The notes: generated from the sequence alone by a model not told the origin. Counted from the first letter of the stretch, positions 1-8,105 are shown. The stretch: 26,093 bases of DNA from CAMPJM01 sp964440915 (GCA_964440915.1 CAYTTV010000046.1:1-26093); one strand, 5' to 3'. Made by a program: numbers and translations.

Positions 1-35
1 TTCAAGAAAAAAATGAAAATATCCTCAGCGGCTAT

Positions 36-719
36 TTAATGGATTTGCTGAAGCAGCGCATCAAGTTCTTCCATATTATGGACATTGGTGAAAGCCCCTG
101 CTTTCATGAGCTTTTGGCCATGCCCTTCATAAATATGGCTTCCTCCAAGAAATCCAATAACCTGCATGCCTGCTGCTGTGGCTGCTGTTACGCCAGTTTC
201 GCTATCTTCTATTACAAGGCATTCATTTGGCGATGCTTTGAGCTTCTCTGCTGCCAATAAATAAAGATCCGGATAAGGTTTGGGCCGAGCAACCATTTCT
301 GCCGCAAACAAGTTCTTTTCGAAGATATTAGAAATCCCCGCTATTTTTAAGGAATGAATCACCCGTACCAACCGGCTGTTGGAGGCAACGCCCATTTTTT
401 TCTGAATGTTGGATAAGGTCTCCTTTACGCCCGGTATAGGCTGAAGCTCATTGTCGAGCGCTTTTTCTATTGCTAATTTTAACTTTGGCACATAGTCCTT
501 TGGCAAGTCAATGTTATATTCCTTTTTGATCACACCAATGATGTCTTCTTCCACTTTTCCTGCAAATAGCCTAGCATAATCTTGTAGGGTCATTCTGACA
601 CCATAAGGTTCGATCATGCGTAAAGAGACTTGTGATGCAACGAACTCACTGTCAACCAATACACCGTCACAATCAAAAATAATTGCCGAAATTTTGCTTT
701 TAAATTGTTTCAAAATCAT
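36..719 (-). CDS. HAD-superfamily hydrolase, beta-phosphoglucomutase-like
   Basis: This 227-residue cytoplasmic protein carries the full HAD core. Motif I (DCDGVLVDSE) has the nucleophile D16 and acid/base D18. Motif II is the Ser of ASNS, motif III the Lys of RPKPYPD, and motif IV the acidic IEDSETGV loop. A helical cap sits between motifs I and II, at about residues 25-95, as in the beta-phosphoglucomutase / phosphatase subfamily (HAD-IA). Likely activity is phosphatase or phosphomutase on a small sugar phosphate or similar metabolite; the substrate cannot be read from sequence. The length is normal for the family. It stands alone and is transcribed away from the THX gene. A TAnnTTTG-type promoter element lies about 20 bp upstream of its ATG. 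Family call is firm, substrate unknown. Confidence 0.85.
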   Translation of the reverse strand: MILKQFKSKISAIIFDCDGVLVDSEFVASQVSLRMIEPYGVRMTLQDYARLFAGKVEEDIIGVIKKEYNIDLPKDYVPKLKLAIEKALDNELQPIPGVKETLSNIQKKMGVASNSRLVRVIHSLKIAGISNIFEKNLFAAEMVARPKPYPDLYLLAAEKLKASPNECLVIEDSETGVTAATAAGMQVIGFLGGSHIYEGHGQKLMKAGAFTNVHNMEELDALLQQIH

Positions 720-739
720 CTATTTTAAAATTCAAGCTG

Positions 740-747
740 CAAAGATA
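740..747 (-). promoter_or_regulatory. Bacteroidota -7 promoter element for the HAD gene
   Basis: Read on the minus strand this is TATCTTTG, an exact match to the Bacteroidota TAnnTTTG -7 element, followed by CAGC. It would start transcription roughly 15 nt before the ATG of the HAD hydrolase. No clear TTTG -33 box lies at the usual distance, so the call rests on the -7 element and its position. Confidence 0.45.
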
Positions 748-887
748 CGGCTTTCCGTACAGATTTGATTCGTAAATAGCATGATGCCGGTTGCGATTCC
801 TTTAGATAAAGTGGTAGAAGGAGTTGTGTTTAAGTATTTTTTTGCTATATTATGGCTGCTTTAAATTGCTTTTTAAACTAACAAAAT

Positions 888-1031
888 ATGGGAAAAGGAG
901 ATAAAAAAACCAGAAGAGGTAAAATCACTAGTGGTAGTTTCGGAAAGACACGTCCACACAAAAAGAAAAGAGCCATTGTTGATAATGCAGAGAGTGGAAA
1001 AGGAAAGTCTGCAGCAAAGGGCAAGAAATAA
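888..1031 (+). CDS. Small ribosomal subunit protein THX
   Basis: This 47-residue, very basic protein begins MGKGDKKTRRGKITSGSFGK and continues with TRPHKKKR. That is the signature of the THX (Thx, bTHX) 30S ribosomal protein family, first known as a 26-27 residue peptide in Thermus. The family protein sits in the head of the small subunit and stabilises 16S rRNA folding. Here a Lys/Ser/Gly-rich tail of about 15 residues (AESGKGKSAAKGKK) extends the core. The gene is too short for ordinary ORF cut-offs. The ATG is preceded by an A-rich stretch (aactaacaaaat) and no Shine-Dalgarno, which is normal for this phylum. It converges on the NRDE gene with 23 bp between stops. The overlapping minus-strand ORF is a shadow. 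Confidence 0.9.
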   Translation: MGKGDKKTRRGKITSGSFGKTRPHKKKRAIVDNAESGKGKSAAKGKK

Positions 1032-1054
1032 TTTCAACTTCGTAAAAAGTAGCC

Positions 1055-1831
1055 TTAGGTTGTCTTTTCAATAGGCAGCTTAAGGCTATATTGCTTATAA
1101 ACAGGTGCAGCATTTGGCCGAAAGGTTCGTTCCTCAAACCTACAATTGCCATCATAATCTACCAGCAGCACTGTCGAACAATAGGTGCCGTAATCCTCAG
1201 TTTTTATAAATATAGAGGACAAAGTCTGTTCTAGTTCCGGAGACAATCCTGTATTAGGAAGAGATTTTCCCTTGGAGGTGTCCACATTTTGCAGTAGTTC
1301 AAATATAGGTTCAGTAGAGAAGTCCTCTTCTTTTGTGATAGAAGAAAACACCTTTTTACCTAATTTTACTTTGGGCCACGGTGTATTAAGGAGGTGATTG
1401 CTTAGGCCATATATGCCGCTATCCAACTTGGTGATTTGGCCTTGGATGTTGGAGAAATAATAAAGGCTTTGAAAGTCACTCACCAATAAGTTGAAATCAT
1501 TGTACTGGTCTTTCCTTTCAAAAATTTCTCTCAGATAATTGACGGGTTTACCTTTACTGATCAAGTAATCTTTTGTAAGGTCGCCTCGGGATGCTGCATT
1601 TGCTTTGATGGCCTCCATATCTCTATAGTTGGTCACTGCTGCAAAGTAACCTTCTTTGTCAAGACCCAGCCACGTGCCTCCCGCTTGGAGGTCTCTTCCT
1701 GCCAAGATATCAGGATAATCCTGCCAAAAATCTGCAGGCTGAGTAGGACGAGCATAAAATTCGTCCCTGTTGGCAGCAACTATGAGTTTGTATCGAGGAT
1801 GGCAATCCCAAGAAAATAGAATGAGACACAT
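1055..1831 (-). CDS. TANGO2/NRDE family protein
   Basis: This 258-residue protein starts MCLILFSW and contains ANRDEF near residue 20 and GGTWLG near residue 52. These are the defining motifs of the NRDE / TANGO2 family (Pfam NRDE). The conserved Cys2 directly after Met1 and the overall pattern recall Ntn-hydrolase-like folds, which is a family-level inference. Eukaryotic TANGO2 is linked to haem or lipid metabolism; the bacterial role is not settled. No signal peptide or membrane segment is visible, so it is probably cytoplasmic. Full length for the family. It is a monocistronic gene convergent with THX and divergent from the trp promoter. Family firm, function unknown. Confidence 0.85.
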   Translation of the reverse strand: MCLILFSWDCHPRYKLIVAANRDEFYARPTQPADFWQDYPDILAGRDLQAGGTWLGLDKEGYFAAVTNYRDMEAIKANAASRGDLTKDYLISKGKPVNYLREIFERKDQYNDFNLLVSDFQSLYYFSNIQGQITKLDSGIYGLSNHLLNTPWPKVKLGKKVFSSITKEEDFSTEPIFELLQNVDTSKGKSLPNTGLSPELEQTLSSIFIKTEDYGTYCSTVLLVDYDGNCRFEERTFRPNAAPVYKQYSLKLPIEKTT

Positions 1832-1911
1832 AAAAAGTTAATACGGGAGTTGCCGTTTAGATGTTGTCGCAGCGTATGTTTAAATAATTCGGGTCTTTTT
1901 TTTGAAAAGTG

Positions 1912-1942
1912 TTTGCACTGCCAAAAATCTTTTTTAGATTTG
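1912..1942 (+). promoter_or_regulatory. trp operon promoter (TTTG-N19-TAGATTTG)
   Basis: A TTTG -33 box (1912-1915) is followed by exactly 19 bp and then TAGATTTG (1935-1942), a perfect TAnnTTTG -7 element. This is the consensus layout and spacing of Bacteroidota primary-sigma promoters. The predicted start lies about 4-8 nt downstream, at roughly 1946-1950, which is at or just before the ATG of the leader peptide. Confidence 0.8.
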
Positions 1943-1949
1943 CCATCGC

Positions 1950-2006
1950 ATGAAATCACAGAACATACATATCACAAACTGGTGGCATTTACCGAAAGAT
2001 AAATGA
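1950..2006 (+). CDS. trpL: trp operon leader peptide, tandem Trp codons
   Basis: The ORF encodes MKSQNIHITNWWHLPKDK (18 residues). Two adjacent TGG codons lie at 1980-1985 and the stop is TGA at 2004-2006. It sits between the trp promoter and an intrinsic-terminator-like hairpin ahead of trpE, which is where an attenuator leader peptide belongs. Trp is rare, so WW in an 18-residue peptide here is strong evidence. Ribosome stalling at the TGG pair under tryptophan shortage should favour the antiterminator (2008-2064). Fast passage to the stop codon should cover 2008-2013 and allow the terminator (2051-2086) to form. The ATG lies at the predicted transcript start, so initiation may be leaderless. 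Confidence 0.85.
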   Translation: MKSQNIHITNWWHLPKDK

Positions 2007-2007
2007 A

Positions 2008-2064
2008 CAGCGATGGTATGTAAAGTTTAGAATGATATAACCATGATGAAGGCTCGCCTCGCTG
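2008..2064 (+). promoter_or_regulatory. Candidate antiterminator of the trp attenuator
   Basis: CAGCGA (2008-2013), two bases past the trpL stop, is the exact complement of TCGCTG (2059-2064), which forms the inner part of the terminator's 5' arm. Next to it TGGT (2014-2017) pairs with ACCA (2040-2043). This structure cannot form together with the complete terminator 2051-2079. A ribosome stalled on the Trp codons would leave 2008 onward free, while one at the stop codon would cover it. The asymmetric internal loop and the lack of a computed fold limit certainty. Confidence 0.55.
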
Positions 2065-2086
2065 TTTGCGGAGCGAGCCTTTTTTT
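2051..2086 (+). terminator. trp attenuator intrinsic terminator
   Basis: GGCTCGC (2051-2057) pairs perfectly with GCGAGCC (2073-2079). Further pairs inside the hairpin close on a short TGTTT loop, and seven Ts follow (2080-2086). The hairpin lies 17 bp before the trpE ATG, so it is an attenuator and not an end-of-gene terminator. Confidence 0.85.
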
Positions 2087-2103
2087 GTTAATCCAAACAG
2101 TGT

Positions 2104-3519
2104 ATGAAAAATTACAAGATCAAGACGCGGCACAAAATGATGCTTGCCGACACCGTTACTCCTGTTAGTATATACCTGCGGCTTAGGGATAAGTTTGCCA
2201 ATACCATCTTGCTGGAAAGTTCCGATTATCATGGGCACGAAAACAGCTTGTCTTATATCTGCTGCAAACCAATAGCTTCCATAAAAGCACAAAATGGGGT
2301 TTTAGAATGCCAATATCCCGATAGCACCCAGCGATCCACTCCTATAGGAGAAGGTTTCGTGATGATTGATGCATTGGAGCAGTTTATGGATCAATTTGAC
2401 ATAGAGAAAAACGGGGAAAAGTTTGTCTCCACTCAGCTGTTTGGCTTTATGACCTATGAGGCAGTCCAACATTATGAAGATATCACTTTTAGAACAAAGG
2501 ATGAACAGCGATATGCCCTCCCAGAACTTCACTATCAATTTTACCAGTATGTGATCATAGTGGATCACTTTAAAAACCAATTGCACGTATTTGAGCATAC
2601 ACTAGTGGGTCAAGATAAAGAAGAGAGTCTGGATAGGATTACAGACTTTATTTTTAGCAAAAGCATCCCCGCGTATAATTTTCAGCTTTTAGGTCAGGAG
2701 CAATCAAACTATACCGATAGTGAGTTTCTCGAAATATTGGAAAAGGGCAAAGAGCACTGCCTAGTGGGTGACGTGTTTCAGATTGTGCTTTCCAGAAGGT
2801 TCCAGAGTGGTTTTGGGGGAGATGAGTTTAATGTGTACCGTGCCTTACGTTCTATCAACCCGTCTCCATATTTGTTTTATTTCGATTATGGAAGCTTTAA
2901 ACTGTTTGGCTCTTCACCTGAGGCGCAAATTACCATCAAAGAAGGCAAAGCCACTATCTACCCTATAGCAGGAACCTTCCTACGTACTGGCGACGACGAG
3001 GCAGATATGGCATTGGCACAAACGCTCAGCAATGACGTAAAAGAAAATTCAGAGCATTTGATGCTAGTCGATCTCGCAAGAAATGATTTGAGCAAGAGCA
3101 GTAAATCGGTAGCAGTAGAAACTTTGAAGGAAATTCAGTACTACTCACATGTGATTCATTTGGTGTCGAAGGTAACGGGCAAGCTCCCAGATGATTTCCC
3201 CTTCTTACGTTTAGTGGCAGATACATTCCCTGCCGGCACGCTTTCAGGTGCGCCCAAGTACAAGGCAATGCAATTGATCGATGCATATGAGAATACTGTC
3301 CGTGGATATTATGGTGGAGCCATTGGTATGATCGGTTTTGACAAGAGCTTCAATCATGCCATTATGATCCGTTCTTTCCTTAGTCAGGGCAATCAGCTCA
3401 CCTATCAGGCAGGGGCTGGCGTGGTGGCAAAATCTGTACCCGAGAGCGAACTCCAAGAAGTGAATAACAAGTTGGCAGCTTTACGATCGGCCTTGAAAAT
3501 GGCAGAGGAAATCCGTTAG
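2104..3519 (+). CDS. trpE: Anthranilate synthase component I
   Basis: Converts chorismate plus ammonia (from TrpG) to anthranilate, the first step of tryptophan synthesis. The 471-residue protein has the N-terminal LLESSD motif (residues 36-41), the usual Trp feedback-inhibition site. The C-terminal chorismate-binding domain shows GDVFQIVLSRRF, FGSSPE, PIAGTFLRTG, LVDLARNDL, DTFPAGTLSGAPK and YQAGAGVVAKS in order. The length is normal. Pabb/MenF/EntC relatives were considered, but the LLES site and the trpG-D-C-F-B-A neighbours settle the call. It is the first structural gene after the attenuator and lies 45 bp from trpG. Confidence 0.97.
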   Translation: MKNYKIKTRHKMMLADTVTPVSIYLRLRDKFANTILLESSDYHGHENSLSYICCKPIASIKAQNGVLECQYPDSTQRSTPIGEGFVMIDALEQFMDQFDIEKNGEKFVSTQLFGFMTYEAVQHYEDITFRTKDEQRYALPELHYQFYQYVIIVDHFKNQLHVFEHTLVGQDKEESLDRITDFIFSKSIPAYNFQLLGQEQSNYTDSEFLEILEKGKEHCLVGDVFQIVLSRRFQSGFGGDEFNVYRALRSINPSPYLFYFDYGSFKLFGSSPEAQITIKEGKATIYPIAGTFLRTGDDEADMALAQTLSNDVKENSEHLMLVDLARNDLSKSSKSVAVETLKEIQYYSHVIHLVSKVTGKLPDDFPFLRLVADTFPAGTLSGAPKYKAMQLIDAYENTVRGYYGGAIGMIGFDKSFNHAIMIRSFLSQGNQLTYQAGAGVVAKSVPESELQEVNNKLAALRSALKMAEEIR

Positions 3520-3564
3520 GAAATCCATGAGAACACCTATAGATATGCATAAACAAATAAATGG

Positions 3565-4146
3565 ATGAAAATATTAGTACTGGATAATTACGATTCTTTT
3601 ACATACAATCTCGTGTACATCTTGAGGCAGCTAGGCTTTGCTGCCGACTTGGATGTGTATAGAAATGACAAGATTAGCCTTGATGCTGTTGAGGCTTATG
3701 ATAAGATACTATTGTCTCCAGGGCCTGGTGTCCCGGCCGATGCGGGCGTTATGCCAGCTTTAATTCATCAGTATAGCCCAGCCAAAAGCATTTTAGGGGT
3801 GTGCTTGGGACATCAGGGAATAGGAGAGGCTTTCGGAGCGGAACTGGTCAATATTACTCAGGTGAAGCACGGAATCACTGAAGAAGTGGAAGTAATAGAA
3901 CAGCAGGAACCACTCTTTGCAGGACTTCCTTCTAAATTTACGATCGGGTTGTATCATTCTTGGGCCATAAAGCCTGAGAGCATAACAGAAGCGTTGAAAG
4001 TGACCGCTTTGGATCGTGATGGAAACATTATGGGCGTGAGGCATGCAACATATGATGTGCAAGGATTGCAGTTTCATCCAGAATCGATCATGACAGAGCA
4101 TGGTGTTCAAATTATACAGAATTGGTTAGATATTAAAACAAAGTGA
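3565..4146 (+). CDS. trpG: Anthranilate synthase component II (glutamine amidotransferase)
   Basis: A class I glutamine amidotransferase of 193 residues that supplies ammonia to TrpE. It begins MKILVLDNYDSFTYNL, typical of TrpG/PabA. The oxyanion segment SPGPG is at 51-55, the nucleophile Cys80 lies in GVCLGHQ, and the His171/Glu173 pair lies in LQFHPES. It is a stand-alone subunit, not fused to TrpE or TrpD. The stop codon is one base from the trpD start, implying translational coupling. In some bacteria the same protein also serves PabB, and this cannot be excluded here. Confidence 0.96.
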   Translation: MKILVLDNYDSFTYNLVYILRQLGFAADLDVYRNDKISLDAVEAYDKILLSPGPGVPADAGVMPALIHQYSPAKSILGVCLGHQGIGEAFGAELVNITQVKHGITEEVEVIEQQEPLFAGLPSKFTIGLYHSWAIKPESITEALKVTALDRDGNIMGVRHATYDVQGLQFHPESIMTEHGVQIIQNWLDIKTK

Positions 4147-4147
4147 T

Positions 4148-5149
4148 ATGAAAGGGGTATTGAATAGCTTGTTTGAGCACAAAGCGCTGGATAAAGAAAC
4201 GGCCAAAAACATTCTGGTAAACCTGGCTCAAGGGAAGTATAACGGTAGCCAAGTGGCGGCTTTCTTGACTGTTTATCTTATGCGTAATATAACCGTCGAG
4301 GAATTAGAAGGCTTTCGAGATGCCATGTTGGAATTGTGCGTAAAAGTTGATCTCACTCCTTACGATGTTATTGATTTGTGTGGTACGGGAGGAGATGGGA
4401 AAAACACCTTCAATATCTCTACTTTGTCTTCTTTTATCGTAGCGGCCGCTGGACAGAACGTGGCCAAGCATGGTAACAACGGCGTTTCTTCTGTGTCAGG
4501 ATCCTCCAATCTTATGGCGCAATTTGGTTACGTTTTTACTAACGACGTGAGCAGGCTGAATCGGGAAATAGAAGAAACCGGCTTGTGCTTTTTACATGCA
4601 CCCTTGTTTCATCCTGCCATGAAGAATATCGCGCCTATAAGAGGAGAGTTGGGGGTTAAGACTTTTTTCAATATGTTAGGCCCTATGGTAAATCCGGCAT
4701 TCCCACCAAAGCAGTTGGTCGGTGTGTTTAACTTGGAGTTGGCAAGGTTGTACGGCTACTTATACCAAAAATCCGACAAAGATTTCGTCATATTGCATGC
4801 CTTGGATGGATACGATGAGATTTCCTTAACCGGACCTTTTAAGATGGTGACCCGTGACAGAGAAGAGATCATTACGCCAGAATCGCTAGGTTTTGGAAGA
4901 CATAAGGAAGAGGACCTCTACGGGGGCGAAACGGTTGAAGAAGCTGCGAAAATATTTTTGAAGGTGATAAAGGGGGAAGGTACTAGGGCCCAAACAGAGG
5001 TAGTGACGGCCAATGCGGCCTTTGCCTTGTATTGCGGGAAAAAGTACGGCACCATAGAGGAGGCCATAGAAGCGGCAAAAGAAGCGCTTTTATCAGGAAA
5101 AGCTTATGAAAGGTTCAAGGCATTGATGGCGATAGGGGCGGCAAATTAG
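4148..5149 (+). CDS. trpD: Anthranilate phosphoribosyltransferase
   Basis: Transfers the phosphoribosyl group from PRPP to anthranilate, the second pathway step. The 333-residue protein shows the PRPP-binding GTGGDG loop (residues 79-84), the KHGNNG segment at about 107-112, and ELGVKTFFNMLGPMVNP, all diagnostic of TrpD. An N-terminal helical domain (about 1-65) precedes the large nucleoside-phosphorylase-like domain. Length is normal and it is not fused to TrpG. The start codon is one base after the trpG stop. A 54-bp gap separates it from trpC. Confidence 0.96.
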   Translation: MKGVLNSLFEHKALDKETAKNILVNLAQGKYNGSQVAAFLTVYLMRNITVEELEGFRDAMLELCVKVDLTPYDVIDLCGTGGDGKNTFNISTLSSFIVAAAGQNVAKHGNNGVSSVSGSSNLMAQFGYVFTNDVSRLNREIEETGLCFLHAPLFHPAMKNIAPIRGELGVKTFFNMLGPMVNPAFPPKQLVGVFNLELARLYGYLYQKSDKDFVILHALDGYDEISLTGPFKMVTRDREEIITPESLGFGRHKEEDLYGGETVEEAAKIFLKVIKGEGTRAQTEVVTANAAFALYCGKKYGTIEEAIEAAKEALLSGKAYERFKALMAIGAAN

Positions 5150-5203
5150 GAAGTAAAAAACACAGGGATGCTTTTACATACCTGAAAAATATATAATGGT
5201 ATT

Positions 5204-5998
5204 ATGAATGTACTCGATAAAATAGTTGTCCATAAAAGGAAAGAGGTTGCGGCACAGCAAAAGCTGATCAGTGTAAAGACATTGGAGCAAAGCATATACT
5301 TTGAAAGCAAGCCTATTTCCATGAAGAAACACCTTTTAGAACCAAATTCTTCGGGCATCATAGCAGAATTTAAACGCAAATCCCCATCTGAAGGCGTCAT
5401 CAATGGTGTGGCACAAGTGGCTGATACTACCATAGGTTATAGAAGAGCAGGGGCAGCAGCCTTGTCTGTTCTTACCGATACGGAATTCTTTGGAGGTACC
5501 CATGAAGATCTTTTGACCGCCAGAAAATTTAACTACTGCCCTATAATCAGGAAGGATTTTATCGTTTCAGAATATCAGATATTGGAAGCAAAGTCTATGG
5601 GGGCAGACACTATACTCTTAATCGCGGCAGCACTCGAGCCGAAAGCATTAAAGGATTTTGCAGCATTTACGAAAACACTTGGTATGGAAGTGCTGCTAGA
5701 AGTGCATAACGCCCGAGAGCTAGAAGAATATGTAAATGATAACGTAGATGTGGTCGGCGTAAACAATCGGAATTTAGGCAATTTTGAAACAGCCGTGCAA
5801 ACTTCTATTGATTTGGCTGAACTTATCCCCGAGCAGTTTGTCAAAATATCTGAAAGTGGTATCAAAGACCCCGCTACAATTGGTAATTTAAGACAATATG
5901 GTTATAAAGGTTTTTTGATGGGAACGTATTTCATGAAGTTTGAAAAACCCGAAGAGGCTTGCGCAGCTTTTATTAAGGAGATGAGGGCGTCTGTATAA
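5204..5998 (+). CDS. trpC: Indole-3-glycerol phosphate synthase
   Basis: Closes and decarboxylates CdRP to indole-3-glycerol phosphate. The 264-residue TIM barrel shows IIAEFKRKSPS with catalytic-region E55 and K57, then VLTDTEFFGG, PIIRKDFIVSEYQI, EVLLEVHN, VGVNNRNL, ISESGI and the phosphate-binding GFLMGTYFM. The sequence is full length and monofunctional, with TrpF encoded separately 14 bp downstream rather than fused as in enterobacteria. Confidence 0.96.
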   Translation: MNVLDKIVVHKRKEVAAQQKLISVKTLEQSIYFESKPISMKKHLLEPNSSGIIAEFKRKSPSEGVINGVAQVADTTIGYRRAGAAALSVLTDTEFFGGTHEDLLTARKFNYCPIIRKDFIVSEYQILEAKSMGADTILLIAAALEPKALKDFAAFTKTLGMEVLLEVHNARELEEYVNDNVDVVGVNNRNLGNFETAVQTSIDLAELIPEQFVKISESGIKDPATIGNLRQYGYKGFLMGTYFMKFEKPEEACAAFIKEMRASV

Positions 5999-6012
5999 TC
6001 TTATATAATGTT

Positions 6013-6654
6013 ATGTCGATGAAACTGAAGGTATGTGGTTTAAGAAATAAAGAAAATGTCCAAGCGATAATGGATAGGGCGATACCTGATTATGCAGGGT
6101 TTATATTTTATGAAAAATCGTCTCGGCACATTACTGACGAAGCTATGCAGCAGTTGATCGACCATAAGGTAATTCCAGACACAGTAAAAAAAGTAGGGGT
6201 TTTCGTGAACGAGGACCTAGCGGTGATGGAAGAGAAAGCAGAGAAGTTTCAGCTCGACTTTTTGCAGTTGCACGGGGATGAGCCAGCGAAACTATGTGAG
6301 ACATTGAGAAACAAAGGCTATAGGATCATTAAAGCCTTTAGCTTGGAAAAAAAGTTTGATTTTGATCTATTACTGGACTATATGCCTCATGTCAATTTTT
6401 TTCTTTTTGATACAAAAGGAGAAAACTTCGGAGGAAATGGGTATAGCTTTGACTGGGACATCTTAAAATCATACGATCAAAAAGTGCCATTTTTTCTAAG
6501 CGGCGGTATCGGGCTGCATAATATTGAGGAGGTGAAAGATTATCTTCATATGAACGTTCATGCCTTGGACGTCAATAGTAAGTTTGAGTCTTCTCCTGGT
6601 CTAAAAAACGTGCCCGACCTACAGAAGTTAAAGGCAATAATTAAAGGATTTTGA
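6013..6654 (+). CDS. trpF: Phosphoribosylanthranilate isomerase
   Basis: Performs the Amadori rearrangement of PRA to CdRP. The 213-residue TIM barrel has the general base Cys8 in KVCGLR and the general acid Asp133 in LFDTKG, plus the phosphate-binding FLSGGIG and DVNSKFESSPG loops. Met3 (6019) is an alternative start and would still keep the first strand. A separate HisA is encoded at 14048, so a dual-function PriA enzyme is not needed. Spacing to trpB is 18 bp. Confidence 0.95.
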   Translation: MSMKLKVCGLRNKENVQAIMDRAIPDYAGFIFYEKSSRHITDEAMQQLIDHKVIPDTVKKVGVFVNEDLAVMEEKAEKFQLDFLQLHGDEPAKLCETLRNKGYRIIKAFSLEKKFDFDLLLDYMPHVNFFLFDTKGENFGGNGYSFDWDILKSYDQKVPFFLSGGIGLHNIEEVKDYLHMNVHALDVNSKFESSPGLKNVPDLQKLKAIIKGF

Positions 6655-6672
6655 AAAATAATAAATAAAGAT

Positions 6673-7857
6673 ATGGGAAGTTATTCGGTAGATCAAAGAG
6701 GATTCTATGGTAAATTCGGTGGGGCCTACATCCCCGAAATGCTATACCCCAATGTAGAAGAGTTGCGACTGAATTATCTGTCTATCCTCAATTCACCTGC
6801 CTTTCAAAAAGAATTCAGGCAAATCTTAAAAGATTATGTAGGGAGGCCTTCTCCTCTATATTTTGCTCAAAGGTTATCTCACAAGTACAGCACACAGATC
6901 TACCTTAAGAGAGAGGATCTGAACCATACGGGGGCGCACAAGGTAAATAATACCGTGGGACAGATCTTGATGGCCAGAGCTTTAGGGAAGCAGAAAATCA
7001 TTGCTGAGACAGGTGCAGGCCAGCACGGCGTAGCCACGGCTACTGTATGTGCACTTATGGGCATGGAATGCTTGGTATATATGGGTGAAATTGATATGAA
7101 ACGTCAGCGGCCCAATGTGGAGCGGATGAAACTGTTAGGTGCTCAGGTAATTCCTGCCAAAAGTGGTAGTAAAACGCTAAAAGATGCTACCAACGAGGCC
7201 ATGCGTCATTGGATCAACAATCCTGTAGATACGCACTATATAATAGGGTCTGTAGTCGGGCCTCATCCGTATCCCGATATGGTTACGCGATTTCAGTCTG
7301 TTATAAGTGAGGAGATACAAGCACAACTGGAGGAAAAAACAGGCAATAAGAACCCTGACTATGTCATCGCCTGCGTAGGCGGAGGTAGCAATGCCGCAGG
7401 AGCATTTTATCATTATTTAGATCAAGCGTCGGTAAAACTAATTGCAGCAGAAGCCGCTGGAAAGGGCGTGGAGACGGGAGAGTCGGCGGCAACAATGGCC
7501 TTAGGCAAGCCCGGCATATTGCATGGCAGTAAAACATTCCTTATCCAGACAGAAGATGGCCAGGTAACAGAACCCTATTCTATTTCCGCAGGACTTGATT
7601 ATCCCGGTATTGGGCCTTTGTATGCTCATTTGTTTGATACCAAGAGGGCTGAATTTATGAGCATAACCGATAAGGAAGCCATGCAAGCAGGTATAGCTTT
7701 AAGTCAACTCGAAGGCATTATCCCCGCTATCGAATCGGCACATGCGCTGGCAGTACTGGACAAAAAAGCCTTTGGAAAAGATGAAGTAGTAGTCATCAAC
7801 CTCAGCGGAAGAGGAGATAAAGACTTGGAAACTTATATTAATTGGGGCGGATACTAG
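6673..7857 (+). CDS. trpB: Tryptophan synthase beta chain
   Basis: PLP enzyme that condenses indole with serine to give tryptophan, working with TrpA. The 394-residue sequence starts with the TrpB1-type segment GFYGKFGGAYIPEML. The PLP-binding Lys90 is in HTGAHKVNN, the phosphate-cupping loop is GGGSNA, and the central region includes AETGAGQHGVATAT. The TrpB2 subclass is excluded by the N-terminal pattern and length. Unusually, trpA does not follow directly: 248 bp of non-coding DNA lie between them. Confidence 0.97.
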   Translation: MGSYSVDQRGFYGKFGGAYIPEMLYPNVEELRLNYLSILNSPAFQKEFRQILKDYVGRPSPLYFAQRLSHKYSTQIYLKREDLNHTGAHKVNNTVGQILMARALGKQKIIAETGAGQHGVATATVCALMGMECLVYMGEIDMKRQRPNVERMKLLGAQVIPAKSGSKTLKDATNEAMRHWINNPVDTHYIIGSVVGPHPYPDMVTRFQSVISEEIQAQLEEKTGNKNPDYVIACVGGGSNAAGAFYHYLDQASVKLIAAEAAGKGVETGESAATMALGKPGILHGSKTFLIQTEDGQVTEPYSISAGLDYPGIGPLYAHLFDTKRAEFMSITDKEAMQAGIALSQLEGIIPAIESAHALAVLDKKAFGKDEVVVINLSGRGDKDLETYINWGGY

Positions 7858-8105
7858 GTTAATTGAAGCAATGAGTTAATGTACAAATGAAACAACGAGT
7901 TTTGATGTGCCAATGTGCAAAGGTGCTAATAATTATGAATTTTAAGTGTTGAGTTTTGAATTGGGCGCATGTCCGAGAGGTCAATATATTGGCAGTAGGC
8001 ACAGAAATGCCTTTCTAAATATCACCGAACCTTGAACCCTGAACAGTGAACATTAAAAATCGGAACATCTAATCATATGATGTCTTAAATCTTATATCTA
8101 AAAAC
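7858..8105. repeat. trpB-trpA spacer with short degenerate repeats
   Basis: No ORF of substance is present. The spacer contains short related AT-rich units such as AATGAGTTAATG, GATGTGCCAATGTGCAAAGG, CCTTGAACCCTGAACAGTGAAC and, near trpA, ATGTCTTAAATCTTATATCT. They look like degenerate copies of 7-10 nt motifs, similar in style to the CTAATGTCTA copies before gmhB (22772-22816). No clear TTTG / TAnnTTTG promoter or hairpin terminator was found, so trpA probably depends on read-through from trpE-B. Confidence 0.4.

Noticed and set aside
1051..1087. AGCCTTA/TAAGGCT inverted repeat between THX and NRDE
   Set aside because: Only 7 bp with a 23-nt loop, mostly inside the NRDE coding end; too weak to call a bidirectional terminator.
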